DNA of 64,000 nt from positions 1,043-65,042 of the forward strand of contig CAJTGE010000003.1 in the NCBI GenBank assembly GCA_910575795.1. The letters are read 5' to 3'. Below are positions 33,161 through 42,790 of this stretch, in pieces; position 1 is the stretch's first letter, and each line of letters starts with the position of its first letter. Source of the DNA: Clostridiaceae bacterium (GTDB lineage Bacteria; Bacillota; Clostridia; Lachnospirales; Lachnospiraceae). A program made the position numbers and the translations under genes. The notes below the pieces were generated by a model. The model was not told where the DNA came from. It worked only from the letters and a program-made list of their open reading frames with translations, and did not search any database.

Positions 33161-33490
33161 ATGGCAGGAAAAGAGTTGTTAGGGACCTATACCCCCAGAA
33201 TGACGCTGGCGGGCGATTTCCCGGTTGTGACCGATTCGGACACAATGAAAGCCGGGGAAAGCGCGGAGGAATTTCAGGTTTTATGCAAGACGGCGGACGG
33301 CATGACCGCAGTAACCGCGGATACCATGGGGGAAATTTATGGTATCGCCGCCGCGGATTCTGACGAGGACGGGAACGTGGTGATCTACCTGACGGGTGAA
33401 TTTTTTGCGGATACCCTGATCTACCCGGATACCGTCACCGCCGCGGATTTAAAAGCGGCATTGCGGAAACTGAATATTTTCATGAAATAA
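33161..33490 (+). CDS. Head decoration protein
   Basis: 109 residues located between scaffold and major capsid, the slot of lambda gpD. Beta-rich, with a C-terminal helix. Residues VTDSDT near position 24 are encoded by copy 3 of the 19-bp palindrome. Called on position and size. Confidence 0.72.
   Translation: MAGKELLGTYTPRMTLAGDFPVVTDSDTMKAGESAEEFQVLCKTADGMTAVTADTMGEIYGIAAADSDEDGNVVIYLTGEFFADTLIYPDTVTAADLKAALRKLNIFMK
33226..33244. repeat. Dispersed 19-bp palindrome, copy 3
   Basis: TGTGACCGATTCGGACACA, exact, within the decoration protein gene, read as VTDSDT. Confidence 0.85.
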
Positions 33491-33512
33491 GACAGAAAAG
33501 GAGAAAGAGAAC

Positions 33513-34562
33513 ATGGGAGAAATCAGCATTTATGACCCCCGTACAATGGGGAAACTGATCGTTCGTATGCCGAAAGTGAGGACGTTTATCAGGGATACAT
33601 TTTTCGGGAACGTGCAGACTTTTAACACGAAGAAAATTGACGTGGATATGAAGAAAGGCGACCGTCAACTGGCACCGTTCGTACACCCGAAAATCGGAAG
33701 TGAAACCATTCCCAACAGCGGATACCAGACCAATACCTATGAACCGCCGCTGCTGGCGCCGGATAAAATCACCACAATAGACGACATTCTGGCAAGGCGG
33801 CCCGGTGAATCCCTCTACAACGGGAAAAGCCCGAACCAGAGAGCGGTTGAAAAAATGCAGGAAGATTTTGCGGAACTGGATGAAACGATTAGCCGCCGTG
33901 AAGAATGGATGTGCTGCCAGACCCTTTTCACGGGAAAAATCCCGGTGATCGGAAAGGGGCTGAATTATGAGATCGACTTCAATTTCACCAATAAGGAAAT
34001 CCTGACAGGCACCAAACAGTGGGGGAAGTCCGCCGCTGACCCGCTGGGGGACCTTGACCGCTGGAAAGAAAAGGTGCAGAAAACCGGGTTCGTGAATACC
34101 AATATCTGCCTGATGGGAAAAAAAGCGTGTGCGGCGTTCCTGAAAGACGAGAATGTGCAGAAAATGTTGGATAATCGCAGATATGATCTGGCGGTCATCA
34201 AGCCGCGGGAACTGCCCGGCGGTGCAACCTACATAGGGACTCTGACAAAGGATGACATTGATATTTATACCTATTCTGAATGGTTCCTTGACGACTGGAC
34301 GAACAAGCAGAATCCGGAGCAAAAGCCGCTTGTCCCTGAAAATGTGGTTGCTATGTTAAGCACGGAAGCCGTTTACAGTATGCTTTATGGCGGGGTTCCC
34401 GTGGTTGATGAAAGAGGGAGAGAGATTGGGATTGCAGAGGGTACGAGAATCCCAGACCAGTGGGTGAAGCGCAGACCAGTCCGCCGCTTCCTGGGATTGT
34501 CTGCTGCCCCGCTTCCTGTTCCCAATGAGGTTGACGCCTGGCATATAGCCTATGTGCTGTAG
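33513..34562 (+). CDS. Major capsid protein, lambda gpE family
   Basis: 349 residues. Typical gpE features: N-terminal IYDPRTMGKLIVRMPKVRTFIRDTFF, then FVHPKIGSETIPNSGYQTNTYEPPLLAPDK and the C-terminal region. HK97-fold shell subunit of the head. ATG after AAAAGGAG. No sign of truncation. Confidence 0.92.
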   Translation: MGEISIYDPRTMGKLIVRMPKVRTFIRDTFFGNVQTFNTKKIDVDMKKGDRQLAPFVHPKIGSETIPNSGYQTNTYEPPLLAPDKITTIDDILARRPGESLYNGKSPNQRAVEKMQEDFAELDETISRREEWMCCQTLFTGKIPVIGKGLNYEIDFNFTNKEILTGTKQWGKSAADPLGDLDRWKEKVQKTGFVNTNICLMGKKACAAFLKDENVQKMLDNRRYDLAVIKPRELPGGATYIGTLTKDDIDIYTYSEWFLDDWTNKQNPEQKPLVPENVVAMLSTEAVYSMLYGGVPVVDERGREIGIAEGTRIPDQWVKRRPVRRFLGLSAAPLPVPNEVDAWHIAYVL

Positions 34563-34571
34563 GGCGCTGCC

Positions 34572-34910
34572 ATGAAGAACTTCAAGCAGCTTTTGGCGCA
34601 GGATTTGAAAAGTACGTTCTACCGGACAGATGAATTTGCGGAGTTAAGGACGGTTGAGTATGACGGGAAAATAAAAAAGATTCCCGTCATATTTGCGTCC
34701 GATACCGTAAACAACCGGAAAATATCTGTCAAGGATAAGGCGGAGGGCTTGCATAAGGTTAGCGTGGTTGTGAGGATACAACTTGAAAGCTGGGGAATCA
34801 CACCCAGGAAAGGGAAAACACTTTACATTGATGATGAAGCCTACAAGATCGGCACGGTGGCAAGTGAAGATGGGGAAATCATTTTAGGACTGGAGAACAT
34901 GGACGAATGA
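34572..34910 (+). CDS. Head-tail joining protein (FII-like)
   Basis: 112 residues, beta-rich (VSVVVRIQLESWGITPRKGKTLYIDDEAYKIG). It is the first gene after the capsid, where head-completion or joining proteins sit. Stop overlaps the next ATG. Assigned from position and shape only. Confidence 0.65.
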   Translation: MKNFKQLLAQDLKSTFYRTDEFAELRTVEYDGKIKKIPVIFASDTVNNRKISVKDKAEGLHKVSVVVRIQLESWGITPRKGKTLYIDDEAYKIGTVASEDGEIILGLENMDE

Positions 34911-35467
34911 TTGAGATAACAGAAAGCCAGATAAACAGGGTGGATGCTATTCTTTCCGGCGTGAAAAACGCACGCTATAAGGTATTTTCCAATGCCATAA
35001 ACCGCGGGCTGACCGCAGGCAGGACGGAGGGGACAAAGGCAATCCGGCAGACCTATAATGTGAAAGCCGGAACCATAACAAAGCATGGGCGGATAAGGCT
35101 GGATAAAGCAGGCGAAAGCAGCACGGTAGGACAGATAGAGTTTGCCGGGGCGGTTATCCCTCTAATGCAGTTTAAGGTTTCCCCGAAAGAGGTAAACAAA
35201 AGAAAGACTGTGACGGCGGCGGTATTGCGTAACGGGACCGGGGCGCAGATTGCCCAGGCGTATGTTACGAACCTGAAAGGCGGCATAGGGGTATTTGAAA
35301 GGCTTACCCGGAAAAGGGAAACGTCACAGACGCTTTACGGGCCATCCGTTGCGCATATGGCGGAAAATACAAATGTTCTGCCGAAAATGGAGGAAACGGC
35401 GCAGAGGACGGTAAATGAAAGGGTGGAGCATGAGATTACCCGCCTTTTGAATGGATACGGGAGGTAA
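34907..35467 (+). CDS. Minor tail/joining protein (GpZ-like)
   Basis: 186 residues, coupled to the previous gene. Helical N terminus (INRGLTAGRTEGTKAIRQTYNVKAG) then strands, as in the lambda GpZ and HK97 gp10-type tail completion proteins. Confidence 0.7.
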   Translation: MIEITESQINRVDAILSGVKNARYKVFSNAINRGLTAGRTEGTKAIRQTYNVKAGTITKHGRIRLDKAGESSTVGQIEFAGAVIPLMQFKVSPKEVNKRKTVTAAVLRNGTGAQIAQAYVTNLKGGIGVFERLTRKRETSQTLYGPSVAHMAENTNVLPKMEETAQRTVNERVEHEITRLLNGYGR

Positions 35468-35470
35468 ATA

Positions 35471-35947
35471 ATGACGCCAATAATGCTTATGCAGGCACTG
35501 CAGGGATTCATCAAAAAAGAAACGGCAGACCTGAAAATGCACGCGCGGGTAAAGCGTAACAGCGGGGAAGCCGCGGAACGCCCGCCTGGGGTGTATATAG
35601 GGGAACTGCCGGAGCCGGAGGGGACGGAAAAACTGGCGCCGTATGTCCTGATGAAGTTTTTGACCGGGAAGCATGAAAGGAATCCGGGGGAAGATGAAAA
35701 CAAGTGCATGGTGCGTATTGTTTGCGTTGCCTATTCAGAGGACCCGCAGGAGCGGTATATTCAGGTATTAAACCTATTATCCCGCATTGAGTTCCGGCTT
35801 CTGGAAGAAACCGTGATAGACAACCGATTCACCCTGCAGTCCCCAGTGGAAATGATTGTGTATGAAGATAATACGGAACCGTATAAAATCGGTGAGATGG
35901 TGACAACGTGGGAACTTCCGGCAATCAGCCGGAAAATAGAGTATTAA
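35471..35947 (+). CDS. Tail completion-like protein, 158 aa
   Basis: Four bases after the previous gene. Mixed alpha/beta (GVYIGELPEPEGTEKLAPYVLMKFL; WELPAISRKIEY end), occupying the tail-terminator position before the sheath gene. No firm family assignment. Confidence 0.6.
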   Translation: MTPIMLMQALQGFIKKETADLKMHARVKRNSGEAAERPPGVYIGELPEPEGTEKLAPYVLMKFLTGKHERNPGEDENKCMVRIVCVAYSEDPQERYIQVLNLLSRIEFRLLEETVIDNRFTLQSPVEMIVYEDNTEPYKIGEMVTTWELPAISRKIEY

Positions 35948-35964
35948 GCCAGGAGGGAAAGACA

Positions 35965-36420
35965 ATGGCGAGAACAGCAAAAACCGCAGCGGAAAAGGCC
36001 GCCGTGAACACGCAGGAGAGCCAGGAACAGGCTGTAAAGGCAGCAGGCGGAGAAGATACCGCTGTGAACACGCAGGAGGGGCAGGAACGGGCTGAAAAGG
36101 CAGCAGGCGGGGAAAATACCGCTGAAACAAAAGAAGCGGCTGAAAACGGCAATAACGGAGCTGAAAAGGAAACCTTTATCTATATCGGGCCGGATGTCAG
36201 GGGCGGGGCATTAAAAACAAATGCCGCGCTTACGGGAACCAGGGAAGAGGTAAGGGGATACCTGAAAGGGATTCTGGAAGCAGTCCCCCAGGTGGAACGG
36301 CTTCTGGTTCCTGTAAGCAGACTGGCAGAAAGCAAGGGGAAAGTAAAGGAAAAGGGAACCCTGTTGAATAAGTATTACAATGAGGTTGCTTCACTGGATA
36401 ATGCGAAAAAGGAGGGATAA
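35965..36420 (+). CDS. Repeat-bearing structural protein, 151 aa
   Basis: The N-terminal half has two copies of the 20-residue unit AVNTQE(S/G)QE..KAAGGE, low complexity, Ala/Glu-rich. The C-terminal half is folded (TFIYIGPDVRGGALKTNAAL) and resembles small proteins encoded before contractile sheaths. ATG 35965 after AGGAGGG. Confidence 0.62.
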   Translation: MARTAKTAAEKAAVNTQESQEQAVKAAGGEDTAVNTQEGQERAEKAAGGENTAETKEAAENGNNGAEKETFIYIGPDVRGGALKTNAALTGTREEVRGYLKGILEAVPQVERLLVPVSRLAESKGKVKEKGTLLNKYYNEVASLDNAKKEG

Positions 36421-36426
36421 ACAGTT

Positions 36427-37866
36427 ATGAGCGGTTTTTATCATGGAGTAAAAACGGGAAAGCTGGCAACCAGCGTTTCCACGCCTGTAACAGCAGACAG
36501 CGGTATTCATTTCGTAGTGGGTACGGCACCGGTGCAGGCCGTGGGCGGAACGGTGAATAAAGCAGTTTTGTGTAACAGCTATGCGGAAGCGGTGCAGGCT
36601 GTGGGCTACAGTGACGACTGGGGGAAGTATACCCTTTGTGAAGAGATTTACACGGCCTTTGTGCTGTATGGGATTTCCCCTGTTGTGCTGGTGAACGTGC
36701 TGGACCCGGCAAAGCACAGAAAGAAGTTTTCTGCAAATGAATTTGAACTTTCCGAGGAACGGACGGTGCTGCTTCCCCGTGAAGTAATTGCGGAAACTGT
36801 GAAGATGGGGGACTATGTGGAAAACGAGGATTACGGGCTGATCTATACGGATTCCGCCCTGGCGGTTGAAGTGATCGAGGGCGGGAAGATAACGGCAGAC
36901 ATAAAGGTATTAAGCATCGAATATTCTGCCGTGTCCCCGGAACTTGTCACAAAAGCGGATATTATCGGCGGCTATGACGTGGAAAACAATCAGTATAAGG
37001 GGCTGGAACTGATTGATTCCGTATTCCCTAAATACGGGGTAGTGCCGGAAATTATTTTATGCCCCAAGTATTCAGCGGATTCCGAAGTGGCGGCGGTAAT
37101 GAGCGCAAAAACAGAGAATATCAACGGCGTGTTTTCTGGAATCTGTATCATTGACGCAGACACGAAAGACACGGTGAGATATACGGACGTGCCGGAATGG
37201 AAGAAAGCAAACAATATCACGAAGCCGGGACAGATTCTTGTGTATCCAAAGGTAAAGCTGGGGGATAGGGTTTTCAACTACTCTACCCATGAAGCCTGCA
37301 GAATGACGGCAACGGACGCGGCGGAGGATATGGGGGACGGTACGCCCTGTGAATCCCCGTCCAATAAAACACTGCAGATTGACAGCATGGTACTGGAGGA
37401 CGGTACGGAGGTGCTGTTTGATCTGACGCAGGCAAACTACCTGAACCAGAACGGGATTGTTACGGCGCTGAATTTTATCGGCGGTTATGTGTCATGGGGC
37501 AACTCAACTGCCTGTTTCCCGTCCAATACGGACGTTACAGAGTATTTTATCAATGTTTCCCGTATGTTTAAGTGGGTGGCAAACAGCGTTGTCCTTTCTA
37601 CATGGAACAAGGTAGACCGGCGCTTGAACCGGCGCCTGCTTGAAAGCATTACACAAAGCCTGAACCAATGGCTGAACGGCTTAATGTCGGAAGAGAAGAT
37701 TCTGGGCGGGCGCGTGGAATTTTTGGAAGATGAGAACCAGGACATAGACCTGATGGCAGGAAAAGCAACATTCCATATCTTCCTTACGCCGCCAAGTCCG
37801 GCGCAGGAATTTGAATTTCTGCTGGAATATGATACCAGTTATCTGTCCGGCATGATGGACGCCTAA
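36427..37866 (+). CDS. Contractile tail sheath protein
   Basis: 479 residues. N-terminal FYHGVKTGKLATSVSTPVTADSG and C-terminal IGGYVSWGNSTACFP..DVTEYFINVSRMFKWVANSVVLSTW match tail-sheath domains of P2/Mu-like myophages. It surrounds the tube and contracts during injection, so the virion is a myovirus despite its lambda-like head. Confidence 0.92.
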   Translation: MSGFYHGVKTGKLATSVSTPVTADSGIHFVVGTAPVQAVGGTVNKAVLCNSYAEAVQAVGYSDDWGKYTLCEEIYTAFVLYGISPVVLVNVLDPAKHRKKFSANEFELSEERTVLLPREVIAETVKMGDYVENEDYGLIYTDSALAVEVIEGGKITADIKVLSIEYSAVSPELVTKADIIGGYDVENNQYKGLELIDSVFPKYGVVPEIILCPKYSADSEVAAVMSAKTENINGVFSGICIIDADTKDTVRYTDVPEWKKANNITKPGQILVYPKVKLGDRVFNYSTHEACRMTATDAAEDMGDGTPCESPSNKTLQIDSMVLEDGTEVLFDLTQANYLNQNGIVTALNFIGGYVSWGNSTACFPSNTDVTEYFINVSRMFKWVANSVVLSTWNKVDRRLNRRLLESITQSLNQWLNGLMSEEKILGGRVEFLEDENQDIDLMAGKATFHIFLTPPSPAQEFEFLLEYDTSYLSGMMDA

Positions 37867-37884
37867 AGACGGGAGGGGTGACGA

Positions 37885-38403
37885 ATGGCGAAAGTAGATG
37901 AAACAGTAATCGGTTTTGCGGTATATGAGAACGGGAAAGAGTATGTGGGGCTTAGTGAAGTGGCCCTGCCGGAAATTTCCGCCGTGACGGAAGAAATTAC
38001 GGGGGCAGGAATCGCCGGAAAAATGGAATCCGTTGTGCTGGGGGCAATCGAAGCCATGACGGCAACTTTCAATTTCCGCACTGTAACCAACAATGCGGTA
38101 AGCCTGCATGAACCACGGCAGCACAACATTGATTTGAGGGCAGCGCAACAGCAGAATGACACGGCAAAGGGCGTTACAGAAGTCGTAAAGGTGCGGCACT
38201 GCCTGAAAATGGTTCCGAAGAAACTGAACCCCGGAAAGGTTGCCAGTTCTTCCGCGGCAGAGGTAAGCGGGGAGTATGCGGTACAGTATTTTGCAACATA
38301 TATCAACGGTGTAAAGAAACTGGAAATTGACCCGCTGAATTATATCTATTTTGTGAATGGAAAGGACTATCTGAAAGACGTCCGCGCCGCATTGGGAAAG
38401 TAA
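37885..38403 (+). CDS. Major tail tube protein
   Basis: 172 residues, directly after the sheath, P2 gpFII-like: VDETVIGFAVYENGKEYVGLSEVALPEI.. and VKRLEIDPLNYIYFVNGKDYL-type C-terminal strands. ATG after GGAGGGGTG. Confidence 0.9.
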   Translation: MAKVDETVIGFAVYENGKEYVGLSEVALPEISAVTEEITGAGIAGKMESVVLGAIEAMTATFNFRTVTNNAVSLHEPRQHNIDLRAAQQQNDTAKGVTEVVKVRHCLKMVPKKLNPGKVASSSAAEVSGEYAVQYFATYINGVKKLEIDPLNYIYFVNGKDYLKDVRAALGK

Positions 38404-38476
38404 ATAAAGCGGGGCAGCAGGCAACCGGCGCAGGGCGCTGGTTTTATTTTGCAAAAAAATCAGGAGGATTTGAACA

Positions 38477-38893
38477 ATGGAAGATAAAAAAATTTTGACA
38501 ACAAGCCAGGGAACGGAGAGTGTGGCCGATTCGGACACGCAGCAGGAAAAAAGAGCAGACAGCACGGACAAGAGCAAGAAAGAGATGGGAAACGCAAGGG
38601 TGTATGTGCATACCTTTGCGGAGCCGTTCACCTATGAGGACCAGACCTATACGAAGATCACCTTCAATTTCGGCGGGCTGAAAGGAAAGGACGCTACAAG
38701 CCTGGAAGATGAACTGGCGGCAGAGGGAAGATATGTAATCAGCCCGGAACTTTCCGACGTGTATTTGAGCAAGGTTGCCGTGAGAGCGTCGCAGCCCACG
38801 ATTACTTTTGACGCTATGGAAGAACTGCCGTATGTGGATTTCAAGAAAATCATCAATGCGGCAAGAAATTTTTTAGTGAAGTCGGGCTTGTAA
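38477..38893 (+). CDS. Tail assembly chaperone, short form
   Basis: 138 residues, in the P2 gpE position between tube and tape measure. An N-terminal acidic, disordered region includes ADSDT encoded by copy 4 of the palindrome. A folded part follows (YVHTFAEPFTYEDQTYTKITFNFGGL). The last codons cross slippery sequence T TTT TTA (38869-38875), where a -1 slip would make the long form. Confidence 0.85.
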   Translation: MEDKKILTTSQGTESVADSDTQQEKRADSTDKSKKEMGNARVYVHTFAEPFTYEDQTYTKITFNFGGLKGKDATSLEDELAAEGRYVISPELSDVYLSKVAVRASQPTITFDAMEELPYVDFKKIINAARNFLVKSGL

Positions 38894-39072
38894 GCCAGAA
38901 ATCCATAGCAAAATGGGTAAGGAAAGAAAGTTTCAGAATGGCGTGCGCAACTGGAGGCGGTGTGGAATTTTGGCTGAACCTTACCCTTTTGGAAATGATA
39001 CAGTGGATTCGGGACGCCTTAGAAGCCCAGAAAGAAGATGAACAGTCAGGGGCGGAAATGGGGGTGGATTAG
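38477..39072 (+). CDS. Tail assembly chaperone, -1 frameshift long form
   Basis: Reading 0-frame to 38875, then -1 from AGT 38875-38877, gives 198 residues ending at TAG 39070-39072. The added part has FWLNLTLLEMIQWIRDAL. The slip site T TTT TTA fits the X XXY YYZ rule. The -1 frame is open from within the short gene to three bases before the tape-measure start. Programmed frameshifts in this position are a known feature of lambda G/GT and P2 E/E'. Confidence 0.85.
38521..38538. repeat. Dispersed palindrome, copy 4 (variant)
   Basis: TGTGGCCGATTCGGACAC: one substitution (A to G at position 5) and no final A. Within the tail chaperone gene. Confidence 0.75.
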
Positions 39073-42000
39073 TTGGCGGCTTCACAAAAGCAGTTTGAAT
39101 TACTCTTTCAGTTGAAAGCCACATATGGGAGCAATTTTGTACAGACGTTCTCCAATGCAGCCAAAACAATGAAAGATATGCAGGGAAGCATAAGCAAAAT
39201 CAATTCACTTCAAAAGGACATTTCCGGCTATAAAAAACAGCAGGAAGCACTTGATCGCAACCGTACTAAAATGCAGCAGTTACAGGAGGAACACGACAAA
39301 CTGCGGCAGGAAATGACGGAAACGGCAGAACCGTCTGAAAAATTGCGGAAAGCACTGGAACGCAACGAAAGGCAGATGGAGCAGACCCGGCAGGCTATAG
39401 ATTCCGAGGAACAAAGCCTTGCAGGGCTGCAGGAACGGTTGCGGGCAGCAGGCGTGAACACGGATAACCTGGACGCTTCCACGGAACGCCTGCAAAGGCA
39501 GTATGAACGCCTGCAGCAGTCCCAGGAAAGAATAGGGGATTTGTCGAACCGGATTGAACGGAATAACCAGGCGATTTCACGGACAAAAGGACAGTTGGTG
39601 GGAGTAATAGGGGCGGCTACCGCATTAGGGGCCGCCTTTTATGCCGGCCCGATTACAAAGGCGGCTGAATTTGAACAGCAAATGTCAAAGGTGAAAGCCA
39701 TATCCGGCGCAACAGCCGGGGAACTGGCGGAACTGTCAAGCAAGGCGAAGCAGATGGGAGCCACAACCGAGTTTACCGCGGCGCAGGCCGGGGAAGCTAT
39801 GGAATATATGGCTATGGCAGGCTGGAAAACTTCTGATATGCTGAACGGCATAGAGGGAATCATGTACCTTGCCAGTGCTTCCGGGGAGGATTTAGCAAGC
39901 ACTTCCGACATTGTGACGGACGCGCTTACGGCGTTCGGGCTGTCTGCTTCTGACGCAGGGCATTTTTCGGACGTGTTGGCGCAGGCTTCCAGCAACGCCA
40001 ATACAAACGTGGGAATGATGGGTTCCACGTTCCAGAAAGTCGCGCCGGTGGCGGGCGCGCTGGGGTACAGTGTGGAAGATATGTCATTAGGTATCGGCTT
40101 AATGGCGAACGCTTCCATAAAGGCGGAGGTTGCGGGAACCAGCCTGAAAACCGCCCTTGCGAACATGGCAAGCCCCACGGATAAGCAGGCGGCGGCCATG
40201 CAGAAATACGGAATCAGCCTTACACGCGCAGACGGGACCATGAAGTCGTTTGGTGAAGTAGTGGAGAACTTGCGCAGCAGTTTAGGTGATCTGAATGAAA
40301 CGGAACAGGTGGCAGCCGCAACAACCATATTCGGGAAAGAGAGTTTTGCCGGTATGCTTGCAATCGTGAACGCCACGGAAGCGGATTTCAATAAACTGCA
40401 TGACGCGGTATATAACTGTGACGGGGCGGCAAAGCAGATGTCTGAAACCATGCTGGATAATTTCAGCGGGCAAATGACGCTGGCAAAATCGGCGCTTGAC
40501 GCTTTACAGGTAAGTTTAGGTGAAGCCCTGCTTCCCACGTTCACGGCAGCAGTAAAGAAGATAACAGAGGTAGTTTCAAAAGTAGCGGAGTTCGCAGAGA
40601 AAAACCCGGAACTGGTGCGGACAATAGCAAAAGTGACAGCCGGACTACTGGCATTAAAAGCCGGGGGCTTAGTCGCAAAGCTGGGATTCCAGGAAATCCA
40701 CGGCGGCGTCCTGGTGGTGCAGAGGGCGTTAGAGATATTCCGGGGGCGCACGATATTAGCGGGATTTAACGCTATGGGGCTGGGCGCAAAACTGGCAGGA
40801 ATGGGAAGCAGCGTGATGGGCTATTTTGGGAGCCTGGGCGGTGCTTTTTCTAATGTCATAGGTTCCAGCCGGATATTAAGCAAGGTGACAGGCGTAGCGC
40901 GGCTGATAGGCGGCAGGCTGTCAGGCGGAGTGCTGGGGGCGTTCGGGAAAGTGACCGGGAAAATAACCGGGATTTTCGGGCGGATAGGCACGGCAGTCAT
41001 AGGCGGCCCGCTGGGGAAGCTGGGCGGCGTTATCGGTGGCATTGTCGGGAAGATTGGGACGGCATTAGCCCCGGTGGGGAATCTGTTCAAAGTGGCGTTT
41101 TCCCCGCTTGCAAAATTAGGCGGTTCCCTGTTTGGGAGTTTCGGGGGGATAATCGGAAAAATATTCCCCATTGTGGCGGCGATTACCGCTGTAGTGACAG
41201 TTATCCAGCTAGTCAGGAAAAACCTTGACAAGATACGGGACTTTGTTGGAAAGATTTTTGGCGAACAGGGGCTTGTGATATTTGACAAGATTGTAGCCGT
41301 TATTTCCAGCATAGGGGAAACCATAAAGAATGTGTTCAGTGACGGGAACCTGGGAGCGGCGCGGGATAAGATACAAGAGATTTTCGGGGATAAAGGCGTA
41401 GCGGTATTTGACGGTTTTGTTTCCGCTTTCAGGACGGTGCAGGGAATTGTAAGCCAGTTCGTAGGATTTGTAACGCAGCACATTGTACCCGTGGCAGAGC
41501 AGATTTTTTCCGTGATTGTGACAACGGTAATACCAGGAATCGTGAACACGGTGCAGGCGGCGGCGCCTACCATAATGTCAATCGTTCAGACGGTGGCAAC
41601 ATTCATAGGGCAGGCGGCGGTACTGATCGGGGAGTTCATAGCGGGAATCATGCCTGTAATCAGTGAAATCATATCTTTCCTGCAGGCGAACGTGTTTCCG
41701 GTTATCGGGGCGATTTTTGACCTGATTGTGAGTACCGTTCTTCCAGCGGTTGCAAGCGGGATACAGACGGTGGCGGGCATTGTTATGTCAATTTTGAGTG
41801 CGCTGCTTCCGTTCATACAAACGGCGGTTACAAACATATGGACCGTAGTCCAGCCGATTTTACAGGCGGTGCTTAGTTTTATACAGTTTATGATGCCTAC
41901 CATCCAGGCGATTGTTTCAAACGTCATAAATACCATAAGCGGGATTATCAATGGTTTAATGACCGTGTTGCAGGGCATTATCCAATTTATCACCGGTGTG

Positions 42001-42579
42001 TTTACCGGCAACTGGAGCCAGGCATGGGAGGGCGTGAAAAACATATTCAGCGGAATTTTTGAAAGCCTGAAATCCATAGCGAAAGGGGTTGTAAACGGGC
42101 TTATCAGCATATTGAATACGGCTATACGGGGGCTGAACAAACTGAAAATCCCTGACTGGGTTCCGGGCATAGGCGGAAAGGGTATCAATATCCCGGAGAT
42201 TCCGCAGTTTGCAAAAGGGACGGACAGGACGCCGGATACTTTCATAGCAGGCGAGAACGGGCCGGAACTTATCACGGGCGCGGCAAACAGAAAAGTATTT
42301 ACCGCCATGCAGACACAGAGCATTTTCAACAATACCATGCGGCGGGGCGGTGTGACCGATTCGGACACGCCGACAGCGCAGGGGCTTAAAGTCGGCGGCG
42401 GAATGATACAGATCCACATAACCAACAGCCCGCAGATTCAGGCGGCAGGGGGTGACGCGAAAGAAATAGAAAGCCTGTTAAGGCAGGCCAATGAGGAATT
42501 TTTATCAAAAGTAAAAGCGTTGGTAAAGCAGGCTCTTGCAGAAGCGGAAGAGCAGAAAGCGAGGGTGGCATATGCCTAA
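39073..42579 (+). CDS. Tail tape measure protein
   Basis: 1168 residues, TTG start directly after the frameshift product stop. The N terminus is a coiled coil (about residues 50-170; KLRQEMTETAEPSEKLRK). Then comes the conserved tape-measure domain GATTEFTAAQAGEAMEYMAMAGW (about residues 230-420), long hydrophobic/Gly-rich segments and a C-terminal FAKGTDRTPDTFIAGENGPELI motif. It sets tail length. Copy 5 of the palindrome encodes VTDSDT near residue 1095. Confidence 0.93.
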   Translation: MAASQKQFELLFQLKATYGSNFVQTFSNAAKTMKDMQGSISKINSLQKDISGYKKQQEALDRNRTKMQQLQEEHDKLRQEMTETAEPSEKLRKALERNERQMEQTRQAIDSEEQSLAGLQERLRAAGVNTDNLDASTERLQRQYERLQQSQERIGDLSNRIERNNQAISRTKGQLVGVIGAATALGAAFYAGPITKAAEFEQQMSKVKAISGATAGELAELSSKAKQMGATTEFTAAQAGEAMEYMAMAGWKTSDMLNGIEGIMYLASASGEDLASTSDIVTDALTAFGLSASDAGHFSDVLAQASSNANTNVGMMGSTFQKVAPVAGALGYSVEDMSLGIGLMANASIKAEVAGTSLKTALANMASPTDKQAAAMQKYGISLTRADGTMKSFGEVVENLRSSLGDLNETEQVAAATTIFGKESFAGMLAIVNATEADFNKLHDAVYNCDGAAKQMSETMLDNFSGQMTLAKSALDALQVSLGEALLPTFTAAVKKITEVVSKVAEFAEKNPELVRTIAKVTAGLLALKAGGLVAKLGFQEIHGGVLVVQRALEIFRGRTILAGFNAMGLGAKLAGMGSSVMGYFGSLGGAFSNVIGSSRILSKVTGVARLIGGRLSGGVLGAFGKVTGKITGIFGRIGTAVIGGPLGKLGGVIGGIVGKIGTALAPVGNLFKVAFSPLAKLGGSLFGSFGGIIGKIFPIVAAITAVVTVIQLVRKNLDKIRDFVGKIFGEQGLVIFDKIVAVISSIGETIKNVFSDGNLGAARDKIQEIFGDKGVAVFDGFVSAFRTVQGIVSQFVGFVTQHIVPVAEQIFSVIVTTVIPGIVNTVQAAAPTIMSIVQTVATFIGQAAVLIGEFIAGIMPVISEIISFLQANVFPVIGAIFDLIVSTVLPAVASGIQTVAGIVMSILSALLPFIQTAVTNIWTVVQPILQAVLSFIQFMMPTIQAIVSNVINTISGIINGLMTVLQGIIQFITGVFTGNWSQAWEGVKNIFSGIFESLKSIAKGVVNGLISILNTAIRGLNKLKIPDWVPGIGGKGINIPEIPQFAKGTDRTPDTFIAGENGPELITGAANRKVFTAMQTQSIFNNTMRRGGVTDSDTPTAQGLKVGGGMIQIHITNSPQIQAAGGDAKEIESLLRQANEEFLSKVKALVKQALAEAEEQKARVAYA
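42351..42368. repeat. Dispersed palindrome, copy 5
   Basis: TGTGACCGATTCGGACAC, lacking only the final A, within the tape measure gene, read as VTDSDT. Confidence 0.8.
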
Positions 42580-42790
42580 AAATTATACAACCGTGGCGGG
42601 CGATACATGGGACATTGTTTCTTACAAAACGCTGGGGAATGAAATGTATAAAAACGCGATACTGGAAGTGAATCTTGCCAGCCGGGAAACAGTGGTTTTC
42701 CCGGCTGGTGTTTCTCTTACCATACCGGACATAGAGCCGGAAGTATCGGAGGATTTGCCGCCGTGGAAAAGGGGGATAGGGATTGAGTGA
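42572..42790 (+). CDS. LysM-type tail protein X
   Basis: 72 residues: NYTTVAGDTWDIVSYKTLGNEMYKNAILEVN is the LysM pattern of P2 gpX, which joins tail and baseplate. ATG at 42572 overlaps the tape measure stop; earlier in-frame codons are within that gene. Confidence 0.85.
   Translation: MPKNYTTVAGDTWDIVSYKTLGNEMYKNAILEVNLASRETVVFPAGVSLTIPDIEPEVSEDLPPWKRGIGIE

Noticed and set aside
39639..40751. 370-codon minus-strand frame within the tape measure gene
   Set aside because: Antisense of a long gene with strong codon bias; no ribosome site or family motif.
23990..42368. VTDSDT as a conserved protein motif rather than a DNA site
   Set aside because: The same 19-bp sequence occurs in intergenic DNA (17009, 55697) and inverted at 59135, and the four proteins that share the peptide are unrelated.
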